Shown piece after piece: positions 7,748 through 16,450 of a stretch of 25,990 nt of DNA; within the stretch, counting starts at the first letter, position 1; each line of letters begins with the position of its first letter. The position numbers and the translations under genes were made by a program. This stretch comes from an uncultured Eubacteriales bacterium. GTDB lineage: Bacteria; Bacillota; Clostridia; Oscillospirales; Acutalibacteraceae. The notes beneath the pieces are model-generated. The model did not search any database and had not been told where the DNA came from. It saw only the letters and a list, made by a program, of their open reading frames with translations. The stretch spans positions 1 through 25,990 of the forward strand of contig UQEU01000015.1 of NCBI GenBank assembly GCA_900540085.1, read 5' to 3'.

Positions 7748-9399
7748 GTGAAAAAACATTTACTTTATGTTTTTATATCAATTTTGCTTATTTTATCGCT
7801 GTGTTCTTGTTCTTCAAAATCGGGGAAGGATGAGTCAGTACAGAATGAGGACACAACTGCGGTAAGCGAGGCCTTACAGGAGCCGTCAATTATGATTGAA
7901 GCTCAAAGCAGTGAAGTAGAAGTCGGAAAAACAACGAGATAGTCGTTACGAAAAATGAAGCGTGTACGGGTGAAGTGCAGATTGTTTGTGAAAATACAGA
8001 TATTGCAACAGTTAACGGAACAACGCTGACGGCTGTTTCTTCGGGAATTGCAAATGTGTATGCAAAGTGCGACAATGCTCAAAGCGAGCCTGTTCAAATT
8101 AACTGTTGTATATACGCTTCAGGCATATCTTTAAATAAAGATATTGTTGAACTTGAAATCGGAAGCAAGATTAAATTAAGTGCATCATTACAACCCGAAA
8201 CTGTTTCCGACAAAACAGTTTTATGGTCAAGCAATAATTCAAAAATCGCTTCAGTTGACTCAAAGGGCAATGTTACTGCAAAGGGAGTTGGTAAAACAGT
8301 AATTGTTGCTGCTGACAAAAATAAAAAAGTGACAGCAGAGTGTGAGATAAATGTTCTCCCGACAGAAGTTACAAAAGTTTCTTTGAGTTATAACAGTATT
8401 CAACTTGCACCGGGACAAAAATTTATTTTGTACGCAAGTGTAAAACCGTCAAACGCCACATATAAAAAGTTGGATTATACAGTTGCCGATACAAGTGTTG
8501 CAAGTTACAGCAGTGGCGTCATTACAGCCAAAAAAGACGGAAAGACTGAATTGACGGTTTCTGCCTCAAACGGTGTATCAAGTGTTTTTGAAATAACGGT
8601 AGGCGATAAAGTTTCAAAAACAATGTATGCAACAGAAAATTTGAATGTAAGAAAAAGTGCTTCTAAAAATTCAAGTGTTATAGAAAAAATCAGTGCAGGA
8701 ACAAAAGTGGAAGTTATCAAATCAGGTTCATTTGCAATGGTAAATACTCTTTCGGGAAAGGTCGGCTTTGTTTCGGAAAAATATCTTTCATCCGTGCAAC
8801 CCGTACATATAAGCGGTGTCCCTTATTTGAATCAGTTTTCTTTAGGCTTGCCGACGGGATGCGAAGCCGTTTCTGCTACGATGGTGCTTAAATATCACGG
8901 TTACAATGTTGGTGTTAATACTGTTGTAAATGCCACACCGTCAGGTCCGAAAAAGGAAAAAATAGGCGATAAATGGTATGGTGCAAATCCTTTTGAGTAT
9001 TTTGTAGGCCATCCGTCAAAAAACAAAAAGCAAGGTTCATACGGTTGTTTTGCAAAACCTATTGCAACTGCAATGCAGACAGTAGCAGGCTTCCGTGTTA
9101 AGAATATATCGGGTTGTTCAAGCGATAAACTTTTTGAATATGTTAAAAACGGTCATCCTGTTGTTGTATGGTGTATTAAAAATGCGGCAGATGTAAAGGA
9201 CGGAGTAAGATGGTATTATCCCGACGGCAGCGGATATTTTGATGAATTATACGGCGAACATTGTGCCGTGTTAATCGGTTATGACAGTCAGTATGTTTAT
9301 TTGAATGACCCATCAGCCGGAAAAAATGTTATTCAGCCAAAGAAAAAATTTATTTCAAATTGGAAAAAACTGTATTCTCAGGCAATAGTAGTTGAATAA
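7748..9399 (+). CDS. Lipoprotein with Big_2 repeats, SH3 and C39-like peptidase domain, frameshifted
   Basis: As written, the frame from the GTG at 7748 stops at 7942 after 64 codons, and the rest of the protein continues in another frame to 9399 (open from 7915; in-frame GTG at 7975). Adding one A to the run at 7927-7931 gives one 550-residue protein, changing the local reading to GKNNEIVVTKNE, which completes the first immunoglobulin-like domain. Restored order: signal peptide with lipobox LCSC (C21); Big_2 domains at about 48-120, 124-203 and 207-285; SH3 at about 292-350 (LNVRKSASKNSS); C39-like cysteine peptidase at about 355-548 with GCEAVS (C372), GEHCAVLIGYD (H505) and LNDP (D521). 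It should be a lipid-anchored surface protein that may bind and cleave wall or protein substrates. The deletion may be a sequencing error, a real mutation or a slippery site. Confidence 0.82.
7927..7931 (+). other. Apparent -1 frameshift in a five-A run
   Basis: GGAAAAACAACGAG reads G-K-T-T-R-stop in the upstream frame. Six A residues would give G-K-N-N-E and join the two halves of a Big_2 domain. The lipoprotein signal lies before this point and all other domains after it. Confidence 0.8.
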
Positions 9400-9463
9400 A
9401 TAACGCTGTATTTAGTTACAATATTGTGATTAATGTCGTAATTTAAACAGTCATACAGATATA

Positions 9464-9499
9464 AAAAAACCTCTTGATGAATTCATCAAGAGGTTTTTT
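9464..9499. terminator. Bidirectional terminator, perfect inverted repeat
   Basis: AAAAAACCTCTTGATGAA (9464-9481) is followed at once by its exact reverse complement (9482-9499). The A and T tails let it end transcription from both sides, which suits the converging lipoprotein and symporter genes. Confidence 0.93.
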
Positions 9500-9510
9500 G
9501 TTATGTTTTA

Positions 9511-11001
9511 TTATGCTTTTGCTTCTTCTTTTTCTTCTGCTGTTTCTTCTCTTCTTTCAGCAAGTTCTTGTTGTATTTTTTCTTTCTTTTTGCCTGTATA
9601 GTCGTTGAAGAGCATAGGAATGATTGTGAGTGCAAAACCGATTGCCGGCAATACAGTTACCATAATTAAAAGCCATTTTTGAGTTTCAGGTCCTTGCCAT
9701 TCAAGTATTTGTCTGCCTTGAGCGTCGAGGTTGCCGTCGATTGGTTCAATATAGTTTCCTGCTTTAAGAACCCAACCTGTTGCAACGCCTGCCAAACCTG
9801 CTGTAATTTTACTTAAAAATGTTTGGAAAGAGAAGCATACGCCTTCTGAACGCTTACCTGTTTTCCATTGAATATAGTCAACAGAGTCTGCTATTAATGC
9901 GTATGTAATAACATTGTAAATACCGAGAGGGAAGCCCATAAGGAAAAGGAACACCCAAAGGATATAAAGGTTAATGTGTGACGGGTCGCTCATAAATACA
10001 AGGTAGCAACCGAGATGGCTGATAAGACCGAATAATGATGAACCTATGTAGATTTGTTTGAGGTCGAATTTCTTTCTGAGCATTGGGAACACTATCATTG
10101 CAGGAACCATACCTGCACCGATTGCGATAGTAAGTGTTGTGAGAACTGTTCCGCGAGGAATCCAAAAATCGTATGCTTGAACAATATCGTTTGTAGATTT
10201 TAAAACATCAAAGTCCGTGTATCCCTGAATGATGAGATAGTTTGCAATATAGTCTGCCGATTGGTTTGCAATTACCATTGTTGAACCGAGAATGGCAGCG
10301 AGGATTACAATAAGTAAAACTTTGTTTTTTCTTACAACTTCAATTGTTTCTTTAAAAGAAGGAGTTTTGTCTGTCGGTTCAATTCTTTCTTTTGTTGTGA
10401 AGAAAGCAAGGCTTGAAAGAACTGCGCCGAGAATACCGAAAATAACTGCTGCGATGAGATAGCCTTTTCCGTTACCGAATGTTGTTCTGAGTACAGGTAC
10501 AAGAAGTGCAGGAAGGATACCGCCGAATGTTGAACCGAGACGACCGTTTGAAATAAACTGTGTTCTTTCTTTTTCATCGGGAGTGATAACTGAACTGAGA
10601 CTCCAGAAAGGTACATCTTGAACAGTGAAACATACGCCCCAAAGTACATATGTAACAGCGGCGTAAATTGTTGCTGCAACCGTATTGTCGCCAAAAGGTG
10701 CGATGAAAAGAAGCACTGTTGTTAAACAAACAGGTATAGGAGTAAATAAAAGATACGGTCTCATTTTACCCCATTTTGTACGGGTTTTATCAACAATCAT
10801 ACCCATAAGCGGGTCATTGAGTGCGTCAAATATTCTTGCACCGAGAATTATTGAACTTGCAACTACTGCGTCTAATTTGGCAACATCTATAAGAAATACC
10901 ATATAGAACATTGTCATAATTGTGTAAATTCCGCTTCGGCCGAAAGCGGCTAAAGGAAAACCGATTTTTTCCTTTAGTGTTAAGTATTTTTTTTGTTCCA
11001 T
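9511..11001 (-). CDS. GPH-family (MelB-like) sugar:cation symporter
   Basis: A 496-residue, roughly 12-helix membrane protein of the glycoside-pentoside-hexuronide:cation symporter family in the major facilitator superfamily. Family marks are the N-terminal LTLKEKIGFPLAAFGRSG, the loop ARIFDALNDPLMGMIVDKTRTKWGKMRPY (in the region of residues 50-80; the DxxNDPxxG core is visible), and PFWSLSSVITPDEKERTQF. The last 25 residues are a charged, glutamate-rich cytoplasmic tail. A good ribosome site (AAAGGGG) precedes the ATG. It is last in the minus-strand operon, 11 bases after the sulfatase stop, so its substrate is probably what the sulfatase cleaves: a sulfated sugar or glycoside. The family is secure, the substrate inferred from position. 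Confidence 0.92.
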   Translation of the reverse strand: MEQKKYLTLKEKIGFPLAAFGRSGIYTIMTMFYMVFLIDVAKLDAVVASSIILGARIFDALNDPLMGMIVDKTRTKWGKMRPYLLFTPIPVCLTTVLLFIAPFGDNTVAATIYAAVTYVLWGVCFTVQDVPFWSLSSVITPDEKERTQFISNGRLGSTFGGILPALLVPVLRTTFGNGKGYLIAAVIFGILGAVLSSLAFFTTKERIEPTDKTPSFKETIEVVRKNKVLLIVILAAILGSTMVIANQSADYIANYLIIQGYTDFDVLKSTNDIVQAYDFWIPRGTVLTTLTIAIGAGMVPAMIVFPMLRKKFDLKQIYIGSSLFGLISHLGCYLVFMSDPSHINLYILWVFLFLMGFPLGIYNVITYALIADSVDYIQWKTGKRSEGVCFSFQTFLSKITAGLAGVATGWVLKAGNYIEPIDGNLDAQGRQILEWQGPETQKWLLIMVTVLPAIGFALTIIPMLFNDYTGKKKEKIQQELAERREETAEEKEEAKA

Positions 11002-11012
11002 TTTTTTCCCCT

Positions 11013-12341
11013 TTACTTATTGTGCTTTATTATTGCAGGTAAAATCATTGGTTTTGCTTCGCCTGCCGCCGTCATTTGCTCAATAAGAAGTGCTTTTAAT
11101 TCTTCTCGAACCTGACGGTAATTGCTGTCTTTAACGAGATTGTTTTTCTCTATCGGGTCTTTTTCAAGGTCGTACAAAAAGTCTTCAAAATAAACCTTTG
11201 AACTGTGGTGAATATAGCCTACAATACCTGCTGTTCTGACAGAGTATTTGTATCTGTCTGTTCTTATAGCTCTTCCGCATTGACTTTCACTGATTTGAAT
11301 GAAAACGCATTTGCGTTTGTCATCAGGATTGTCTATCTGTTTTGTAAGGTCAATTCCGCTGTAACTTTTTGGAATGTCTATACCTGCCATTGAAAGAAGT
11401 GTAGGAGGAAGGTCTATTAAACTTGAAAGTCTTGTTTCCGTCTTTCCGCCTTCAAATCCACCGCCTTTGATAATAAGAGGTGTGTGAGTTGCACTTTCGT
11501 GACAACTTCTCTTGTATTCGGGGTTTCTTGTTTTGAAATGACTGCCGTGGTCAGAAGTGTAGATAATGATTGTATCGTCATATATGCCCAAATCTTTGAG
11601 TTTTTGAACAAGTCTGCCGACATTGTAGTCAAGTCTGTTTATGGCGCTCATATAGTCCGGATATGATTCTTTATAGTCGCCTTTTAAGAATGTGAGGTCG
11701 TCGGGGATAGGATAATTTTTGTAATCATCTACCGTTTCCTTGTATCCCTCGTAGCAATGATGGTCGTTTTGATGATGCGGTTCAAGTTGAGAGATAAACA
11801 TAAAGAATGGTTTATCTTTATCGCAGTTGTCAAGGTATTCAAGTGCAAAATCATTTATACAGTCTGCTCTGTAACCTTTAAAATCAATCTTATTGCCGTT
11901 TTCGTCAAATACATAGCCGTCATATCCGTGTGATGTGAACTCAAGTACATCGGCAGCACGCCAATATTGATATTCACCCATACGCTCTTTTGGTACTGCC
12001 GTGCTTTCGCAGTGCAAGCCTACTCCCGGATATCTGTCAGAAGCAAGATGCCATTTGCCTATGTATGCTGTTTGATAACCGGCGTCGTTAAAGTAAGAAG
12101 CGAGAGGCTTAATTGTTTGAGGCATAGCTATACCGTTCCAATAGCAGCCGCACTCGGTTGCGTAAAGTCCTGTTTGAAGACAGGCTCTGGCAGGTCCGCA
12201 TACGGGTTGGCAGGTGAAGTTATTTTCAAACTTAACGCCTTCTTTTGCAAGTTGCATTAGGTTTGGTGTAACTTGCTCGTTGACTGTATCCCACCGTTGC
12301 TGGTCGCTGAAGTAGAATACAATGTTTTTTTGCTTTTTCAT
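11013..12341 (-). CDS. Cytoplasmic type I sulfatase (cysteine type)
   Basis: A 442-residue sulfatase of the alkaline phosphatase-like superfamily, which hydrolyses sulfate esters. YFSDQQRWDT (metal-binding D13) opens the protein. CGPAR (C48-R52) is the C-x-P-x-R sulfatase signature whose cysteine is converted to formylglycine; in an anaerobe this needs a radical SAM maturase, and none lies in the window. YTSDHGSHF supplies further metal residues, and ESATHTPLIIKG matches the family's later motif. No signal peptide is visible (start MKKQKNIVFYF), so the enzyme should work inside the cell on an imported substrate. AAAGGAG precedes the ATG. It sits between the TauE/SafE permease (43 bases upstream) and the GPH symporter (11 bases downstream). 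Close relatives can be phosphonate hydrolases or choline sulfatases; a sulfated sugar is the better guess here because of the symporter. Confidence 0.92.
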   Translation of the reverse strand: MKKQKNIVFYFSDQQRWDTVNEQVTPNLMQLAKEGVKFENNFTCQPVCGPARACLQTGLYATECGCYWNGIAMPQTIKPLASYFNDAGYQTAYIGKWHLASDRYPGVGLHCESTAVPKERMGEYQYWRAADVLEFTSHGYDGYVFDENGNKIDFKGYRADCINDFALEYLDNCDKDKPFFMFISQLEPHHQNDHHCYEGYKETVDDYKNYPIPDDLTFLKGDYKESYPDYMSAINRLDYNVGRLVQKLKDLGIYDDTIIIYTSDHGSHFKTRNPEYKRSCHESATHTPLIIKGGGFEGGKTETRLSSLIDLPPTLLSMAGIDIPKSYSGIDLTKQIDNPDDKRKCVFIQISESQCGRAIRTDRYKYSVRTAGIVGYIHHSSKVYFEDFLYDLEKDPIEKNNLVKDSNYRQVREELKALLIEQMTAAGEAKPMILPAIIKHNK

Positions 12342-12384
12342 TTTGTTTCTCCTTTATATCAAGGCATAAAAGTGATAAGAAACT

Positions 12385-13173
12385 TTATGCCCAAAAAATG
12401 CTTAATGCATTGTAAATATTTACCACCGCAACGGCGGCAACAACTATTGAAAATATATTTTTTACAACTTTTTCATTTGCTTTTTTATTGATTTTTGCAC
12501 CAAGTATTCCGCCGATTACTGCACACGGTATTATAAAAATAAGTATGCTTAAATCATAAGGTTTAAATTGGTTTTCTGCAAAAATTGTTACAAGTTTTGA
12601 GGCTTGAGTAAATAATATAAGTGCTACACTGTAAGCGGCTGATTCTTTTACGGTCATAGAGAAGAATAAAACCAATAATGCCACATTTGTGGGGCCACCG
12701 CCTATTCCGAGAAATGAGCCTGTTACACCCAAAAACAATCCTACTGCAATTATGCCTAAGGGGTTTTGTATATTGAATGTTTTTGGATTTTTTAAATTTA
12801 TGTAAATGATGCTTGCAACCAGAATAATTACAAGTATTACACCTTGAATTGATTTAACGACTTCAGGCGAACCGGATGCTTTTAGAATTGCATCGAACAT
12901 ATAGTTGCCTGAAATTCCGCCTATTATCGAACCTATGGCACCGTAAAAAACTATTTTTTTATTGAGTTTGGTTTTTTCTTTTGTGTACTTGACAGTCGAT
13001 GAAATTGACATTGAAAATACTGCACACGCAGAGAGAAAATTTACAACATCTACCGTGTCGTATCCTACAAGGTCAAACATCGGCTTTATGATTACACCGC
13101 CGCCTATACCGACCAATGAGCCTATAAGCGTTGCACAAAAAACGATTATTGAATAAACTAAAGTTACTGTCAT
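12385..13173 (-). CDS. TauE/SafE-family permease
   Basis: A 262-residue membrane protein with about eight hydrophobic segments and the duplicated glycine motif of the TauE/SafE (sulfite exporter-like) family: GSLVGIGGGVIIKP (GIGGG at 22-26) and GSFLGIGGGPTNVAL (GIGGG at 156-160). Members export or import sulfur oxyanions and organic anions such as sulfite, sulfoacetate or sulfolactate. The ATG overlaps the stop of the mscS-like gene by 4 bases (ATGA), with GAGGAAAA just upstream, so the two are translationally coupled. With a sulfatase next in the operon, export of the released sulfate or a related anion is a reasonable inference. Direction and substrate cannot be read from the sequence. Confidence 0.88.
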   Translation of the reverse strand: MTVTLVYSIIVFCATLIGSLVGIGGGVIIKPMFDLVGYDTVDVVNFLSACAVFSMSISSTVKYTKEKTKLNKKIVFYGAIGSIIGGISGNYMFDAILKASGSPEVVKSIQGVILVIILVASIIYINLKNPKTFNIQNPLGIIAVGLFLGVTGSFLGIGGGPTNVALLVLFFSMTVKESAAYSVALILFTQASKLVTIFAENQFKPYDLSILIFIIPCAVIGGILGAKINKKANEKVVKNIFSIVVAAVAVVNIYNALSIFWA

Positions 13174-14246
13174 TTGTTTTCCTCAATATATAAACTTCTG
13201 CTCGGAAAAGCGAATTTAAGATTGTTTCTTTCCGCTGCTTCAATCAGTAAAAAGTTTATATTTTCCTTGATTTCATAGTATTCTTTTAAATTGTCTGTTT
13301 TTGTAAGACACCAAATTCTGACATCAACTGAACTTGATGCGAGTTCATTAAGAGTTACACGCATCGTGTCTTCGTCAAAATTGCTGTTGTTGATAATGTA
13401 CGACTTGATTTCATTTTCAAAACTTTTAATATCAAGTGTTTTTGAATCGTAAGTGAAATTTGCCGTAATATCTATTATACGATTGCTTGTTTTACTGATA
13501 TTTTTTATGGAATCGTTTGTAACTACCGAGTTTGGAATGATGATTTCCGAACCGTCGTTTGTTCGTATTCTCGTTGAACGCATTGTAATGTTTTCAACAA
13601 AACCTTCTTTACCTGAAAGTTCTATGTAGTCTCCGACTTGAAACGGTTTGTCGAAAATAATCATAAATCCGCCAATCATATTTTGAACGGTATCTTTTGC
13701 GGCAAGAGAAAGCGTCAGTCCGCTGAGTCCCAAACCTGTTATAACGCCTGTAATGTTGTAACCGAGTTCATTCAAAACAATGACAAATGCTATGCAGACA
13801 ATAATAACTTTGAGTATATTTGAGATAAATTTGAAAACGGTAAGATTTATGTTTTCACTCGACTTGTTGAGCTTTTTGAACAAAAAAGAATCAACCGAAA
13901 CAAAGTTGATTAAAGCCCAACTCAGCAAAACAATAACGGCTATCTTGAGAGATTTTATACCGAAAGCCGTAATCTTTGCGTTTACATTTATTAACTGTGT
14001 TGCTATAAATATACCAAAGAATGCGAAGAAAATCTTGAGAGGAAGTCTTATAGAGTCAGAAATGTTGTTTGCAAAAGACTCGTTTTTCCTCATAAGTTTT
14101 GATATTATGCGAGTAATAATGTTTGTGAATTTTCCTCGTAAAGAGAAGAAAACTAAAAATATTACCAATGATGATATAATTCTTATGAGCAATTCATTTT
14201 CAGTAACAAAGTTTTTAATAATTTCTAATATTTTAACCACCTTCAT
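13170..14246 (-). CDS. MscS-family mechanosensitive channel
   Basis: A 358-residue membrane protein. Hydrophobic segments at about 20-36, 70-85, 99-117 and 140-160 precede the pore helix region (about 165-197) with GLGLSGLTLSLAAKDTVQN and the beta domain opening FDKPFQVGDYIEL, both typical of MscS. VENITMRSTRIRTNDG and IIPNSVV complete the conserved beta domain, and a cytoplasmic alpha/beta domain ends the protein. The channel would release ions and small solutes under osmotic downshift. It heads the minus-strand operon that also holds TauE, sulfatase and symporter. The ATG at 14246 has no clear ribosome site upstream; AAGGTGG lies just inside the reading frame, so a downstream non-standard start cannot be excluded. 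Confidence 0.92.
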   Translation of the reverse strand: MKVVKILEIIKNFVTENELLIRIISSLVIFLVFFSLRGKFTNIITRIISKLMRKNESFANNISDSIRLPLKIFFAFFGIFIATQLINVNAKITAFGIKSLKIAVIVLLSWALINFVSVDSFLFKKLNKSSENINLTVFKFISNILKVIIVCIAFVIVLNELGYNITGVITGLGLSGLTLSLAAKDTVQNMIGGFMIIFDKPFQVGDYIELSGKEGFVENITMRSTRIRTNDGSEIIIPNSVVTNDSIKNISKTSNRIIDITANFTYDSKTLDIKSFENEIKSYIINNSNFDEDTMRVTLNELASSSVDVRIWCLTKTDNLKEYYEIKENINFLLIEAAERNNLKFAFPSRSLYIEENK

Positions 14247-14324
14247 ATCTTCATATCGTTCGGTTATGATTTATAATCAATTATTAAAAAAATATGAATA
14301 ATAATTAACAAAATAATGTTATGT

Positions 14325-14353
14325 ATTATATTATATTTATTAATATATGTCAA
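14325..14353 (-). promoter_or_regulatory. Consensus promoter of the mscS-tauE-sulfatase-symporter operon
   Basis: On the minus strand TTGACA (14348-14353) and TATAAT (14325-14330) match the consensus and are 17 bases apart. The start would be near 14318, leaving a leader of about 70 bases. A second TATAAT at 14330-14335 overlaps the first. Confidence 0.75.
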
Positions 14354-14406
14354 TATAAAATGCCGACATATGTTATTTCTGTTAAAATCATACAAATTAA
14401 AAGTAA

Positions 14407-15468
14407 TTATTTTGGAATACAGTAAAAATTACTTTCCCACGCAGGTATGTATTTTGTATGACGAAAATATATTTTATAGTTTGAATTTCCGATACTGTCT
14501 ATTTTTAAAGGCAGTGAAAACATATCTTCATTTCTGTGATAAGCACATACATACAATTTCGGCATATAAGTTTTAATAATGTGCTTTGCACCGTTAAGTG
14601 CTTTTAATTCAGAGCCTTCTATGTCCATTTTGAGCAGAGAAACACGAGAGTTTATTACAGAATCAATATCTGTAACTTCTACTGAAATTCCGTTTGCTGA
14701 GATATGAGAATTTCTGCTCGAATCCTGCGAAAAAATCAGAGTGTCTTTTTTGTCCCAAGCACCTAAATTGTAAAGGTGTACACCTTGCATATTTTCTGTG
14801 TTTTTCACTAATTTTTTAAAATTCTTTTTATCTGGTTCAAAAGCGTGAATGCAATCGTATTTTCCGTCTGTATATGCACATATTTCTCTTATTGTATCTC
14901 CGTTATAAGCCCCTAAATCAATTATTGTTTCATTGTTGTTTAAGTCTAAAATATCTTTGTATATATCGTTTTTATCCGTAAAACAGTTGTAAAGGTACTC
15001 AACTTTACCCGATACTTTAAAATTTAATATATCGACAAAGTCGGACTTGGATTTTTCGTCAGCCAAAAGTTCATACGATTTGTCAAAAAGTTCTTCGTTT
15101 TTTTTTATGTATTCCTTTGTGAACAAACCGTTTCCGGCTACTGCAATATCAGGTGCAACTACCGTGTGTTTTTTTCTTATGCAATCAACTCTCTCAAGAA
15201 CATCGTCTCTTTCGCTTGCAAATGCCATTACAACAATGAAATCTTCATATTTTTCACATATTTCACTGTACTTTAGTACTTTTTTACCTAAAAAAGAGTG
15301 ACCTCTTACAAATTCATCTGAAGCAAAAATATCGTTCCATTCAATTTCAAAGTCATTTAAAATTTTTATGATTTTTTCGGCACCGTTTCCCATTCCGTAT
15401 ATAATTACGGGAAGATTTGTATTTTTTAAGTTTTCCCAAACATTGTTTTCTTTTATTTTTTCTAACAT
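14407..15468 (-). CDS. FkbM-family methyltransferase with Rossmann-like N-terminal domain
   Basis: This 353-residue protein joins two parts. Residues about 15-110 look like a nucleotide-binding Rossmann-type domain (VIIYGMGNGAEKII with glycines 25, 27 and 29, then a strand IVVMAFAS). Residues about 180-345 are an FkbM-type S-adenosylmethionine methyltransferase: TIIDLGAYNGDTI (180-193), HAFEPDKKNFKKL and LLKMDIEGSE. FkbM proteins usually O-methylate sugars or natural products, often in surface glycan pathways, but no glycan genes are near. CGGAG precedes the ATG. It stands alone; a minus-strand TATAAT at 15552-15557 could be its -10 box, though the -35 match is poor. The methylated substrate is unknown. 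Confidence 0.85.
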   Translation of the reverse strand: MLEKIKENNVWENLKNTNLPVIIYGMGNGAEKIIKILNDFEIEWNDIFASDEFVRGHSFLGKKVLKYSEICEKYEDFIVVMAFASERDDVLERVDCIRKKHTVVAPDIAVAGNGLFTKEYIKKNEELFDKSYELLADEKSKSDFVDILNFKVSGKVEYLYNCFTDKNDIYKDILDLNNNETIIDLGAYNGDTIREICAYTDGKYDCIHAFEPDKKNFKKLVKNTENMQGVHLYNLGAWDKKDTLIFSQDSSRNSHISANGISVEVTDIDSVINSRVSLLKMDIEGSELKALNGAKHIIKTYMPKLYVCAYHRNEDMFSLPLKIDSIGNSNYKIYFRHTKYIPAWESNFYCIPK

Positions 15469-15583
15469 TTTTTCTCCGAATAAAAATTTTGATTTCTGAA
15501 TTGCGTTTTTTAGTATTTTTTGAGTTAGTTTTTATTTTGATTTATATTTTCATTATATCAAATTAATTATTTTTTTAAAAGAC

Positions 15584-15612
15584 TTTACAAAGAGAATTGT
15601 TTATTATATAAT
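15584..15612 (+). promoter_or_regulatory. Promoter of the CorC-phoH-ybeY-era block
   Basis: TTTACA (15584-15589) and TATAAT (15607-15612), 17 bases apart, about 35 bases before the CorC-like start. No other convincing promoter was seen inside the block. Confidence 0.7.
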
Positions 15613-15646
15613 TCTTATTAATATATTTATTGGAGGGATTGCCTGT

Positions 15647-16450
15647 ATGGGCAGCGGGCTGTTTGCCAGATTTTTAAAAAGAGAAAGTACAACTGAAGAA
15701 GAAATTAAACAACTTGTTGAAGAAGACAATGAAGTGGGAGAACTTGACGACTCACAGCGTGAAATGATAAAAAATGTTTTTGATTTTGACGACTTGAGCG
15801 CTGAAGACTTGATGACTCACAGAACGGACATTGAAGCCGTAGAAATAGATTCCGCTATTCAGGATGTTGTAAATTTATCTATTGAAACGGGTTTTTCAAG
15901 AATACCCGTATATGAAGAAGATTTGGACAATATCAAAGGTATTGTTTATGTAAAAGACCTTTTGAAGTTTGTCGGAAAAGAAATATCATCTGATGAAAAG
16001 TTGTCGGATTATATTCACGAACCTTTATTTGTACCGGGAACAATAAATTGTATTAAACTTTTTTCAAAGTTCATTGAAGCAAGACTTCAGCTTGCAGTTG
16101 TTGTTGACGAGTACGGCGGTACCGATGGCATAGTTACTATGGAAGACATAGTTGAAAGTATAGTCGGCAATATTCAAGACGAGTACGATGAAGAAGAAAA
16201 AGAGTTCAACAAAATTGACGAAAAGACATATACATTTGAAGGCGTGACATATATTGAGGACGCCGAAAAAGCACTTGGTGTTGAATTTCCGCAAGGCGAT
16301 TATGACACGCTTGCCGGTTTTGTAATCAGTCTTTTGGGTTACTTGCCGAACGGTGAAAACGAAGTAAGTGTAAAGTATGAAAACTTGACTTTTACCGTTA
16401 TAGAAGTTGCAGACAGAAGAATAGAAAAAATCAAGGTTGAGATAGATTGA
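15647..16450 (+). CDS. CorC-like soluble CBS-domain protein
   Basis: A 267-residue protein with paired CBS domains (about 52-115 and 120-175: DLMTHRTDIEAV, GFSRIPVYEEDLDNIKGIVYVKDLL, LAVVVDEYGGTDGIVTMEDIVE) and a C-terminal CorC/HlyC transporter-associated domain (about 185-266: TYTFEGVTYIED, DYDTLAGFVISLLGYLP). Larger relatives carry an N-terminal DUF21/CNNM membrane domain; it is absent here, as in E. coli CorC (YbeX). CBS domains usually bind adenine nucleotides. GGAGGG (15632-15637) precedes the ATG. Its stop overlaps the phoH start (TGATG). E. coli ybeX also lies beside ybeZ (phoH) and ybeY, which supports a shared role in ribosome maturation or magnesium handling rather than haemolysis. 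Membrane protein names often attached to this family would mislead here. Confidence 0.9.
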   Translation: MGSGLFARFLKRESTTEEEIKQLVEEDNEVGELDDSQREMIKNVFDFDDLSAEDLMTHRTDIEAVEIDSAIQDVVNLSIETGFSRIPVYEEDLDNIKGIVYVKDLLKFVGKEISSDEKLSDYIHEPLFVPGTINCIKLFSKFIEARLQLAVVVDEYGGTDGIVTMEDIVESIVGNIQDEYDEEEKEFNKIDEKTYTFEGVTYIEDAEKALGVEFPQGDYDTLAGFVISLLGYLPNGENEVSVKYENLTFTVIEVADRRIEKIKVEID

